49,478 bases of DNA from Candidatus Parcubacteria bacterium. GTDB taxonomy: Bacteria; Patescibacteriota; Minisyncoccia; Sungbacterales; SURF-37. The position numbers were made by a program, and so were the translations under genes. Positions 9,908-17,970 of the stretch are shown piece by piece. Location of the stretch: contig QZJO01000009.1 of NCBI GenBank assembly GCA_003599755.1, forward strand, positions 214,362 to 263,839, read 5' to 3'. Under the pieces are notes generated by a model. It saw only the letters and a list, made by a program, of their open reading frames with translations. It ran no database searches and was not told where the DNA came from. Numbering within the stretch: the first letter of the stretch is position 1; every line of letters begins with the position of its first letter.

Positions 9908-10315
9908 TCAATAAATTTTTATATTACCAAGCGCATTGACCTCACCGACGACCCTACCGCTCGTGTAATCACGCGCTTTGAGCAGAAAATTACCAGTGGC
10001 GGTGCGGTGTAAGGTTGATATCGCCGATAATGTTTTGGTTTTCTGTTCATAGGTAAGTAGATACCAGTCCGGCCCGACGAGGATTTCGAAACTCGACGTT
10101 CCAATGTCTTTCACATTCGTGATTACGTCATCCTCCGCAGCAGCCTCGAGCAACCTTTTTAATTCACTACTCGCCGCTACTTTTGCCTCGGGCGATGCCT
10201 CCTTCTGCGAGGAACTAATATAGACGCCAACCACGATAAGCGAGAGAACTAATATACCGACCAGAAGCGGCAACTTGCTTTTGCTTGCCGCCGCACCGAT
10301 TGTTTTTTCGTCCAT
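9908..10315 (-). CDS. membrane-anchored hypothetical protein
   Basis: MDEKTIGAAASKSKLPLLVGILVLSLIVVGVYISSSQKEAS...: single N-terminal TM helix; stop adjacent to LSR start. Confidence 0.65.
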   Translation of the reverse strand: MDEKTIGAAASKSKLPLLVGILVLSLIVVGVYISSSQKEASPEAKVAASSELKRLLEAAAEDDVITNVKDIGTSSFEILVGPDWYLLTYEQKTKTLSAISTLHRTATGNFLLKARDYTSGRVVGEVNALGNIKIY

Positions 10316-10351
10316 AGATATTTTTATGAATAACAAAAAGGGACAGCCGAC

Positions 10352-10480
10352 CTGCAACCCACATCTTGGAAGCGGTGAAGCCCTCAATTGTGGAGGTACG
10401 ACTGCCCCTTGCTGCCCGCAATTGGGCAAAGAAGCTAGTCGCTTCACCGCTGAATAAATAAAATAAGATGTGGGTTGCAG
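10352..10480. other. nested inverted-repeat element (candidate structured RNA or cruciform)
   Basis: Perfect 16-bp outer IR ctgcaacccacatctt (10352-10367)/aagatgtgggttgcag (10465-10480); perfect 11-bp inner IR agcggtgaagc (10371-10381)/gcttcaccgct (10441-10451); two internal hairpins. Confidence 0.8.
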
Positions 10481-10634
10481 ATAAATTATAGCATAACTAC
10501 AAGCATTTTGAAGGGGTGACACTTTGGATTGCGATTGCCTTTTCGCAACATTCTCCAAACTCTTATATCCATACATCTGGGATGTATGTACTAACTCCGA
10601 GGTCCTATTACACGCTTTATCTCTTAGAAGAAGA

Positions 10635-11156
10635 TTATTCTTCATAGGGAGTCTTATTAGTGGTTGATTCTGACATTATCGGCGATGTAGATTCGGCACT
10701 ATCTAGCGACTCGCTCTGAACGGACACCAGAAACATAAACTCGTCGTACTGCCGCTGAGTTATTTTGCCCGTCTGGAGCAGTGCCAATTTTTCACTATCA
10801 ATAATGGCCTCCAATTTGCGCCACAAGCCATCGAGGTCGTAAACATAGGTGTGATATGGACGACCCGCTAAACGGCGAACAGAGAGGTACCCTAGGCGCT
10901 TCAGGTGTTCTTTAGAACGAAAGATGGTCCGTCGAGTTATCCCACTCTCTCGGCTCATCCGCTTAATACTTGGAAAAATTTCACCGTTTTGTCTTTTATA
11001 CGAAAGCAGATGTGAAAGAAAAACAAAATCTGACGAGCGTAATCCCAATGCTTTCGTGTTCCTCAAAAGGGCATTAGGAATCATCGTAAAACCGCTATGA
11101 GAAATCCGGTAACGGTACAATTTTCCAAATTTTTCCTCACTCGGATTTTTGTTCAT
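10635..11156 (-). CDS. helix-turn-helix protein (replication-initiator-like)
   Basis: FTMIPNALLRNTKALGLRSSDFVFLSHLLSYKRQNGEIFPSIKRMSRESGITRRTIFRSKEHLKRLGYLSVRRLAGRPYHTYVYDL winged-helix pattern; ATG at 11156 overlaps the upstream small ORF. Confidence 0.65.
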   Translation of the reverse strand: MNKNPSEEKFGKLYRYRISHSGFTMIPNALLRNTKALGLRSSDFVFLSHLLSYKRQNGEIFPSIKRMSRESGITRRTIFRSKEHLKRLGYLSVRRLAGRPYHTYVYDLDGLWRKLEAIIDSEKLALLQTGKITQRQYDEFMFLVSVQSESLDSAESTSPIMSESTTNKTPYEE

Positions 11157-11286
11157 TCCCCATTTTCTGATTCCGATTGTCCTCAGAATCAAAACGCGCT
11201 AAGAGGTCGAAAAATCCGACAAGAGCTTCGACAATACGCTTGTCTGCAAGTGGAGTTTCTTCTTTTTTCGTTTCGTCTCGAGGCAT
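11137..11286 (-). CDS. 49-aa small ORF overlapping the HTH gene start (not in supplied ORF track)
   Basis: MPRDETKKEETPLADKRIVEALVGFFDLLARFDSEDNRNQKMGNEQKSE; counterpart at 27376-27543 in element 2. Confidence 0.6.
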   Translation of the reverse strand: MPRDETKKEETPLADKRIVEALVGFFDLLARFDSEDNRNQKMGNEQKSE

Positions 11287-11292
11287 AAAAAT

Positions 11293-11360
11293 CCGCTAAT
11301 CGCTGGACGGGTTCAATGGGGAAGCGGACCCGTCAAGCGATTAACGGACACCCCCATTGA
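11293..11360 (-). promoter_or_regulatory. structured leader: P1/P2 hairpin plus loop-complementary upstream strand
   Basis: P1 11293-11304/11336-11347, P2 11306-11312/11328-11334, loop tcaatgggg 11313-11321 complementary to ccccattga 11352-11360. Confidence 0.6.
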
Positions 11361-11407
11361 TTTACCGCACGCGAAAAAACCGCAGTCTCACGACTGTGGT
11401 GCTAAGC

Positions 11408-11457
11408 AAAATGGCTGCCACGCACCCCACACTCGTGAGATAAGTGGCAGCCATTTT
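11408..11457. terminator. 14-bp perfect inverted repeat aaaatggctgccac/gtggcagccatttt
   Basis: A-run on one side and T-run on the other; candidate bidirectional terminator. Confidence 0.6.
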
Positions 11458-11544
11458 CCTGCCGTTCGCCCCCGTCAAAGGGTAGCGACTCAAAGGAGGT
11501 TCCCATCCTCCGGTAACACGCACTCTAACTTGGAGAGTAGCGTT

Positions 11545-11604
11545 CTCTGAATCAGTAATCCCTCCCACGGAGGAGATTGCTTTTGAACCGAATCGGATTC
11601 AGAG
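11545..11604. repeat. nested inverted repeat ctctgaatc/gattcagag with inner hairpin
   Basis: 9-bp outer arms enclosing aatccctcc-cac-ggaggagatt. Confidence 0.5.
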
Positions 11605-11767
11605 TAGGTGACTAAATTTTATTCCTCTAAAATGCTCTGTCAAGCACAATCCGATTTCGTCGAATTTCAGATTTTTATGCCACCGTTGCTTCACCGCGAG
11701 CGAAGCATTTTTTAACTTTTGGCGTATTTGCTTACATTTTGAAAATCGCCATACCACCAAGAATTTT

Positions 11768-12160
11768 TTAGTCGTATGCGATGTGGCAGATAGACACGCC
11801 GTGCTCCCAAAGCGCTGGTTCAAGGACGGTATATCGGTGGCAACGACGTGGGTCTGCCTCCGCACACATCACGCAAACCCTAACTCCGTTCCTAGTCATT
11901 CGGACGAGTTCGCGAATGGCACCCTCGAAATTATTGTTTACGCCGCGACCACCGAGGTTTCGTCCTCGGATGAGGTATTGGATGTTTTCCGCTACAAGTG
12001 CTCTACCAAGGGGCATAGCGTTGAAATGCGGAGAGAAGCGTGAGGAGGGATAGGTGCGGACATCCACTAGGATGGCGATTCTGTATTCTTTCAGCTTTTC
12101 GAGAAACACCAGGAGTGTTTTGTTACTATGACCGATAGAAAAGGCAAGTGGTTTATCCAT
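11768..12160 (-). CDS. DUF488 family protein
   Basis: FSIGHSNKTLLVFLEKLKEYRIAILVDVRTYPSSRFSPHFN...VCVMCAEADPRRCHRYTVLEPAL. Confidence 0.85.
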   Translation of the reverse strand: MDKPLAFSIGHSNKTLLVFLEKLKEYRIAILVDVRTYPSSRFSPHFNAMPLGRALVAENIQYLIRGRNLGGRGVNNNFEGAIRELVRMTRNGVRVCVMCAEADPRRCHRYTVLEPALWEHGVSICHIAYD

Positions 12161-12266
12161 ATTGTCTGGAACCTATCCAGAGCGCGAGGCCAAGTCAAAC
12201 AATCCAAAAAACGCTTGAAATTTTAAGCATTTCGCTGCATAATCGCAGAAACACCAGAACTAATGG

Positions 12267-14063
12267 ATGGGGATGAAATATACAAACTTTCGAGTCGAAA
12301 ACTTCAAAGGAATTCAGTCGCTCGAACTCAATTTAGCCCCGGAACGCGATTTAAAAATCTTTACTCTAGTGGGGTTAAATGAGAGTGGCAAAACTACCAT
12401 TCTCGAGGCTATAAACTTTTTTCAAAATGACATCCCAGAGGATAAGCGCCATACACTTATTCCTAAAAGTAAAAAATCAAATTTCAATGGTGCTGTTAGT
12501 GTTGAGGCAATACTCGTTCTAGATGCCGAAGACGAAGAATCTATAAAAATTTTCTCTAAAAATAATGGGTTTATCATCACGCAGGACATTAAAAGTATAA
12601 CCCTCACTAAGAAATATGTTTTCCTCCGTTCCGAATTTCAGAAAGTCGAGTGGTATTGGAAGGCACAAATCATCGGGAAGAAAAAGCGCTCAAATCAAAT
12701 AAAAGCCCTTTCTGCTACAGGACCGACGTTTCTTCTGATTGCTCAAAACCATATCCGGAAGTTATTACCAAGATTGGTATACTACCCAAATTTTCTATTC
12801 GACTTCCCTAATAAAATTTATTTGGAGGAGGCGGAAGGAGAATCCCAAGAGCAGCAGTTTTACCGTCAAGTTTTTCAAGATATTTTAGACTCATTAGACG
12901 GTGGCCTTCGACTCGATGAGCACGTTTTGAATCGCCTAAAATCCAGCACAGAGCAAAATCGAGAAGCTCTCGATTCGACCATTAACCAGATGGGTTCCAA
13001 GATAACGAAAACTGTCTTTAAGGCCTGGGAAGAATTATTCAAATCACGCGGAAAAGAAATAATCATCAAACCAGATTTTGAGACTATCGAAGGCGGCGAG
13101 AAAAAGTATTTTATCGAACTTAAATTAAAGGCTGGCTCGGAACAGTATCAGATTTCGGAAAGGAGTCTCGGCTTCAAATGGTTTTTTGCTTTCTTACTCT
13201 TCACTGAATTTAGAAAAAATAGGGCTGCCGATAAGGGGGAGATTTTATTCCTCCTAGATGAACCGGCTTCAAATTTACACTCGACCGCACAAATGAAATT
13301 GGTGAAAACATTTCAGGAACTCGTAAGCAAAAGTAAACTTATCTATACAACACACAGTCATCACTTGATAAATGGCGATTGGCTGGAAGGCGCTTTTATT
13401 GTTCGGAATAGAGCGCTGGATTATGAAAATGAATTTAACTACGACGCCTCTCAAACTGACATAAGTGCGGTTCCTTACAAACAGTTTGTTGCAAAGCATC
13501 CAGAGCAACAGACTTATTTTCAGCCGATACTGGATAGTCTTGATTACAAGCCGAGTTCCCTCGAGATGGTTCCGGATATAGTCATCGTTGAAGGGAAAAA
13601 TGATTTTTATACCTTCAAATACCTAAATGAGGTTATTCTGAATAGGAAATTTACGCTCAACTTTTACCCAGGTAACGGCGCGGGGAAAAATGGTCAGGTC
13701 ATTAAATTGTACCTCTCTTGGGGTAGAAAATTTGTGGTCATTATGGATTCCGATGTAGCAGGGAGAGAGGCAAAAGAAAAGTATCTCTCAGATTTTGGTA
13801 AAATCATTGATGGCAGAGTATTTACGCTCGCAGACGTTAATTCACGGTGGAACAAAATTGCTACAGAGGGGATGTTTGCGAAACGGGAGCGAATAAAAGT
13901 TATCCAAACTCTGGACGATAAGTTCAAGCAGGATAGCAAACAGAAGTTCAATTTGGCTATGCAAAATTTAGTATTTTTTGGGAGACCGATGGTCTTCGGT
14001 GATACGACAAAAAAGAAATTTGAAGATTTGTTCAATTTCTTAACAACTAAACTTCAATCGTGA
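12267..14063 (+). CDS. OLD-like ATP-dependent nuclease (AAA ATPase plus TOPRIM)
   Basis: Walker A GLNESGKT; signature-like SLGFKWFFAF; Walker B ILFLLDEPASNLH; switch TTHSHH; TOPRIM IVEGKND and MDSDVAG. Confidence 0.8.
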   Translation: MGMKYTNFRVENFKGIQSLELNLAPERDLKIFTLVGLNESGKTTILEAINFFQNDIPEDKRHTLIPKSKKSNFNGAVSVEAILVLDAEDEESIKIFSKNNGFIITQDIKSITLTKKYVFLRSEFQKVEWYWKAQIIGKKKRSNQIKALSATGPTFLLIAQNHIRKLLPRLVYYPNFLFDFPNKIYLEEAEGESQEQQFYRQVFQDILDSLDGGLRLDEHVLNRLKSSTEQNREALDSTINQMGSKITKTVFKAWEELFKSRGKEIIIKPDFETIEGGEKKYFIELKLKAGSEQYQISERSLGFKWFFAFLLFTEFRKNRAADKGEILFLLDEPASNLHSTAQMKLVKTFQELVSKSKLIYTTHSHHLINGDWLEGAFIVRNRALDYENEFNYDASQTDISAVPYKQFVAKHPEQQTYFQPILDSLDYKPSSLEMVPDIVIVEGKNDFYTFKYLNEVILNRKFTLNFYPGNGAGKNGQVIKLYLSWGRKFVVIMDSDVAGREAKEKYLSDFGKIIDGRVFTLADVNSRWNKIATEGMFAKRERIKVIQTLDDKFKQDSKQKFNLAMQNLVFFGRPMVFGDTTKKKFEDLFNFLTTKLQS

Positions 14064-14767
14064 AAAGTTCACCACTGCGTAACCTCGATGTAATAAAGAC
14101 CTGGGTTAAGGATATATACGCTGATTTTGCGTTTGATATCATTGGATTTGCCACGAAAAGCGGCAAGGCAATCCCCCTGAACCTAGAGCCGGGTACACTA
14201 GGGAATGTAATCGAGGGCGTTCTCATCGCGCACCTAAATCAAAAAGTGAACGGGGATACAAATATCTCGGTTACAGAAGGGGGTTTCCGATACTACCCAG
14301 ACCTCGAACTCACGGGACCTTTATTTGACAACCAATTAATAGCACTTGATATAAAAGCGGCTCGCCGAAGCGAGAGAAACCAAAACCGAACACAATCTCG
14401 AATCACACTTTACAGTTTTGGAACTTATCTTAAATTTCAGGATAAAAAATTCCCGCAGACCATAAGGCCGTTTGCAGATTATAAATATCACCTTGACCTC
14501 ATCGCGATTTTCGATGTGAACCCAAAGGAGAAAAGCGTTGGCAACTTTGAGTTGCTAATTGTAGAACCCTGGAAGATTGCTTCCAAAACTGCCTCTAGCG
14601 CTACCAGAGACTATGTAGGAGCAATTATGGAGATTGATAAAATAAAGAATGAAACAGGCGGCGAGTTTAAAACCCAGAAGGAATTTTATGATTTCTGGGC
14701 TTCAATCCCTCGTCGTGGTCAAGCGGCGAAGGAGCGTGGAATAGATTCTACGCAAGCTGCTCCTTAA
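14060..14767 (+). CDS. EcoRV-like PD-(D/E)XK restriction endonuclease
   Basis: GTG start overlapping the upstream stop by 4 nt; FRYYPDLELTGPLFDNQLIALDIKAARRS gives a PD..DIK active site as in EcoRV; convergent with an m5C MTase. Confidence 0.75.
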   Translation: MKSSPLRNLDVIKTWVKDIYADFAFDIIGFATKSGKAIPLNLEPGTLGNVIEGVLIAHLNQKVNGDTNISVTEGGFRYYPDLELTGPLFDNQLIALDIKAARRSERNQNRTQSRITLYSFGTYLKFQDKKFPQTIRPFADYKYHLDLIAIFDVNPKEKSVGNFELLIVEPWKIASKTASSATRDYVGAIMEIDKIKNETGGEFKTQKEFYDFWASIPRRGQAAKERGIDSTQAAP

Positions 14768-15812
14768 CAGCCATACCGAGTACCTCGCTCAATCTAGCAG
14801 GAACTGCATTGCCGATTTGTCGTTGGACAGATGATGCCTTCCCAGCGAACTTGTAATTATCTGGGAATGTTTGAATCCTCTTTTTTTCTTCGAAGGTCAA
14901 ACGTCTATTTTCCCAATGGAATGGCCCAACATAAGGTCCGGGCTGTGCCTGTATCGTCCAAGATGGTTTATTGGGAGAGAGTTTTAATAAAAATGTCCAG
15001 TACCTCGAGCGCCATTCAAACAAGGGATTGGGATGTCCCCTTTTTCTAGTGAAGTAGAGGTAATTTTCTCCGGGTGGAACCTCGGATAATAGATGCCCCC
15101 ACTTACCACCAACGAGAAGTTCCTTCGGAGTATCTCGCCAGAAGTGCCTAAGGCCATCGAAGGCCTGGCGGGCAGTCACGAACGGGACTAATTTTTGCGC
15201 AAATAAATTGCCAGAGCCAACATTTTTTGAAGAATCAACGTGAGTAGTTTTAGGAAATTCTAACCTTTTCTTTTGGGACCCTAGTATTATTAATCTCTGT
15301 CTGATTTGTGGAACCCCATACTCTGCCGTGTTTACAACCTGATATGTAATTTCGTACCCGAGTTTATCAAACCCCCCTCTTAAAAATTCAAATGCGTCTT
15401 GGTTGTTTTTATAGGCGAGGCCAAAAACATTTTCCAAGAGAAAGGCGCGTGGTTTTGTCTCTTTCAACACTCTTATATATTCGCGTAAGGTCACCGCACG
15501 CGGGTCTTTTAGCCCCTGGGAACCATTCCAGAACGCCGATTTAGAGAATGGCTGGCAGGGCGGGCCACCAACTAGGAAATCCACTTCCCCTTTCTTTAGA
15601 TTTCCCGCTTCGAGAATTTTTTTTGTTGATATTTTAGTTATATCGCCTTCCAAAACGGCAGTGTCTGGAAAGTTTGCGCGAAGGGTCTCGCAACTGTCGT
15701 GGTCGAAATCCAGAGCGACGGCAATATCGAAACCGGCTCGTTTGAGACCAATATCAAGACCCCCAGCACCAGAATATAAACTTATAACCTTTGGCTTACT
15801 ACCCTTCTTCAT
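14748..15812 (-). CDS. DNA (cytosine-5) methyltransferase
   Basis: VISLYSGAGGLDIGLKRAGF...LVGGPPCQPFSKS...PRAFLLENVFGL...QIRQRLIILG...RQIGNAVP. Confidence 0.95.
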   Translation of the reverse strand: MKKGSKPKVISLYSGAGGLDIGLKRAGFDIAVALDFDHDSCETLRANFPDTAVLEGDITKISTKKILEAGNLKKGEVDFLVGGPPCQPFSKSAFWNGSQGLKDPRAVTLREYIRVLKETKPRAFLLENVFGLAYKNNQDAFEFLRGGFDKLGYEITYQVVNTAEYGVPQIRQRLIILGSQKKRLEFPKTTHVDSSKNVGSGNLFAQKLVPFVTARQAFDGLRHFWRDTPKELLVGGKWGHLLSEVPPGENYLYFTRKRGHPNPLFEWRSRYWTFLLKLSPNKPSWTIQAQPGPYVGPFHWENRRLTFEEKKRIQTFPDNYKFAGKASSVQRQIGNAVPARLSEVLGMAVKEQLA

Positions 15813-15979
15813 AGTCCTAGGCCTATTTTAATGCATCCGTAGCATTTTTTAAAGCAAGAAGGTGCTTTGCCTAAGAGCCTAAAAGCTGCTTAATTTGAGT
15901 TGAGGCAGTCGAAGGGAAAGGATAGACTTCTTCCCATTTGATGGTTCGAAAATCGTCCCTAAGAGTGAGTTCGGAAATT

Positions 15980-16018
15980 CAAATACCCTCCCGGCGGAGG
16001 GTTTTTGAATTTTCGATG
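15980..16018. terminator. near-perfect inverted repeat attcaaataccctcccggcggagggtttttgaat
   Basis: About 15 bp arms with one T/T mismatch; coordinates approximate. Confidence 0.55.
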
Positions 16019-16028
16019 AACGCGGGCA

Positions 16029-16178
16029 ACAGGGACTCGAACCCGGGAAAGGGGTCGGGGAAACGGTAGTTTTCCCGCGGTGGAAGTATTGAAACCGCAA
16101 GGTTTCAAGGAGCGGTGTTAGCGCACGCAGGTGCGCGTGCCGCGACGGGTTCTAGGCGCGTAGCGCCGGAGTCCCTGT
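16029..16178. other. multibranched structured region at right end of element 1
   Basis: acagggactc (16029-16038)/gagtccctgt (16169-16178); gaaccc (16039-16044)/gggttc (16147-16152); hairpins gaaacc-gcaa-ggtttc, gcgcac-gcag-gtgcgc, ggcgc-gta-gcgcc. Confidence 0.6.
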
Positions 16179-16370
16179 CCCGGAGTTGCAGAAACAAAAT
16201 GCCCCTTGCGGGCATTTTTTGTTTTCTGTGGAATCTTTGAAACAGGGGCGAGAAGGGAATGCCAGTCGGCATTCCCAGGGCTTTTGCGAGGGGCAAAAGG
16301 AGTCCCTGTCTTCCTTCAGGAATTGCGGCGACGGTTCTAGGCGCGCAGCGCGGGAGTCCCTGTCCCGAAG
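16141..16370 (+). repeat. two imperfect ~44-bp att-like direct repeats
   Basis: 16141-16185 and 16327-16370 share gacgg(g)ttctaggcgcg(t/c)agcgc..ggagtccctgtcccg(g/a)ag; a shorter copy ggagtccctgtc lies at 16299-16310. Confidence 0.7.
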
Positions 16371-16501
16371 ATTTTGGTTTGACTCTGGGACAGGGACTCG
16401 ATCTGTCTGAAACCACCTATATCGTATAACGGTAATAATTTATTGATATACAATATAACTTCCGCTAAGCTGTAAACATTAGTATCAAGGACGCAATTTC
16501 T

Positions 16502-16990
16502 ATGAAAAAGGGCTCCACAGTATTTCTTCAGATAGTCATTGCGCTCATCGGCATCGGCGTTCTCGCTCTCATGCTTTGGGAGCCCCATCTTGAGGGCGTA
16601 AACGCCGAGGCCACCACGCTCTATGAGATATATTTCGACGATCCCTTCTTGGCCTATGCGTATATAGGATCCGTCCCTTTTTTCGTGGCGCTCTATAAAG
16701 CGCTCAAGGTATTGGGCTACGTGAGACAAAACAAGACATTCTCGCAGGCAACCGTGAATGCGTTGCGGATTATCAAATACTGCGCGCTCATGACCGCGGG
16801 TGCTATCGTGGCGGCAGATGCTTTCCTCATGATAAATACGCGCAGCACGGGAGAGGATGCCGCAGGTGCGGTTGCACTGGGTATCATGGCCACCTTCGCT
16901 TCGATCATTATCGCCACTGCAGCAGCGGTATTTGAACGGGTTTTGCAGAATGCCGTGGATATAAAGTCCGAGAACGACTTAACGGTTTAG
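16502..16990 (+). CDS. DUF2975-like membrane protein
   Basis: Four hydrophobic segments; followed by a YozG-like HTH gene, a common pairing. Confidence 0.7.
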   Translation: MKKGSTVFLQIVIALIGIGVLALMLWEPHLEGVNAEATTLYEIYFDDPFLAYAYIGSVPFFVALYKALKVLGYVRQNKTFSQATVNALRIIKYCALMTAGAIVAADAFLMINTRSTGEDAAGAVALGIMATFASIIIATAAAVFERVLQNAVDIKSENDLTV

Positions 16991-16995
16991 TTGGC

Positions 16996-17208
16996 ATGGC
17001 AATCATCATCAACATCGATGTCATGTTGGCGAAGCGGAAAATGAGCGTCACCGAGCTCGCCGAGAAAGTCGGCATCACGATAGCCAACATTTCCGTCTTG
17101 AAAAACGGCAAGGCAAAAGCTATTCGATTATCGACGTTGGACGCTATCTGCAAGGCCTTGGAATGCCAACCGGGAGATATTCTGGAGTATAAGAGCAGGC
17201 CAGCATAA
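16996..17208 (+). CDS. YozG/Xre-family HTH transcriptional regulator
   Basis: MAIIINIDVMLAKRKMSVTELAEKVGITIANISVLKNGKAKAIRLSTLDAICKALECQPGDILEY. Confidence 0.9.
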   Translation: MAIIINIDVMLAKRKMSVTELAEKVGITIANISVLKNGKAKAIRLSTLDAICKALECQPGDILEYKSRPA

Positions 17209-17237
17209 CAATGCTGAACTCGTTCTATCCGAGAGGC

Positions 17238-17277
17238 ACCAAAAACTATCGTTCACTATCGAGCGATAGTTTTTGGT
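17238..17277. terminator. bidirectional terminator, 14-bp perfect stem
   Basis: accaaaaactatcg/cgatagtttttggt between convergent genes. Confidence 0.85.
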
Positions 17278-17290
17278 ATGAGCACAAAAC

Positions 17291-17836
17291 TTACCGCATC
17301 GTCGAGAGTACAGAATCCAATTCCGGTTGCTCGCGAAAGACAATAAGATGCATAACCCTAATTCCGCCGCTATCTAGATACGAGAAGATATAATACCCCC
17401 TTCCCGGCCCCATTCCAACTTCGTCCGGATTTTTGTACCAAAAAATTTTGAATCCATTCGAATTGGGAATTTCAATCGCTTGCTTATTCTTCAATAAAGA
17501 ATCTCTGAGCTCTGATAAATCTCCCTCACCATTTTGGCGACCGTAATATTGGAGCTGCGCAAATTTTTCAGTTTTCCCAGCAAGTGCAAAATTAATATCT
17601 CCAATGGCCTCTTGATCAAGCGGTCCTGCATCCAAAGTATCGCTTATTGTCCACGTATCAGGATAATCAAAAGTGATCTGGTATTGCCTATTACTAAATG
17701 TTTTCCAATTTTCAGGCGGTTGAAATGCTTTAGATTCCTCGCTAATCGAATTGGTATAGAGATAATAACCACCACCCAATATCGCAAGAATAGCCGCAAA
17801 GCCTATCACTCCAGCAGCGCCGCTTATTTTTTTCAT
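17291..17836 (-). CDS. membrane-anchored hypothetical protein
   Basis: N-terminal TM helix then QITFDYPDTWTISD; resembles PsbP-like lipoproteins by eye only. Confidence 0.65.
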   Translation of the reverse strand: MKKISGAAGVIGFAAILAILGGGYYLYTNSISEESKAFQPPENWKTFSNRQYQITFDYPDTWTISDTLDAGPLDQEAIGDINFALAGKTEKFAQLQYYGRQNGEGDLSELRDSLLKNKQAIEIPNSNGFKIFWYKNPDEVGMGPGRGYYIFSYLDSGGIRVMHLIVFREQPELDSVLSTMR

Positions 17837-17970
17837 ATTGAACAAACTATATAATATTTCTCCAATGCGACTAACGGTTTTTATTCACTGCGCGAAGACA
17901 CAGATTTCTGCTTTCAGCGATGGGAACTAGATCAAACGTGCATATGCATGCTGTATATACAATTTTATAT

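Larger units (their letters stand above)
8240..16185. mobile_element. LSR-encoding integrative element 1, inserted in the 3' end of tRNA-Gln
   Basis: 17-bp direct repeat gagtccctgtcccggag at 8240-8256 (tRNA 3' end) and 16169-16185; LSR gene adjacent to the left end; displaced terminator-like hairpin just right of 16185; lower GC cargo. Confidence 0.85.

Noticed and set aside
10352-10480. Retron msr/msd or integron attC interpretation of the nested inverted repeats
   Set aside because: No reverse transcriptase or tyrosine integron integrase nearby, and no attC-type RYYYAAC/GTTRRRY core pair
11293-11360. A stable H-type pseudoknot with all helices formed together
   Set aside because: A 4-nt linker and 0-1 nt loop cannot span the full 19-bp stem and 9-bp loop helix; competing folds are the better reading
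16105-16416. 103-aa and 74-aa ORFs across the att-repeat region
   Set aside because: Sequence is repeats and hairpins; translations are low-complexity and cross the att sites
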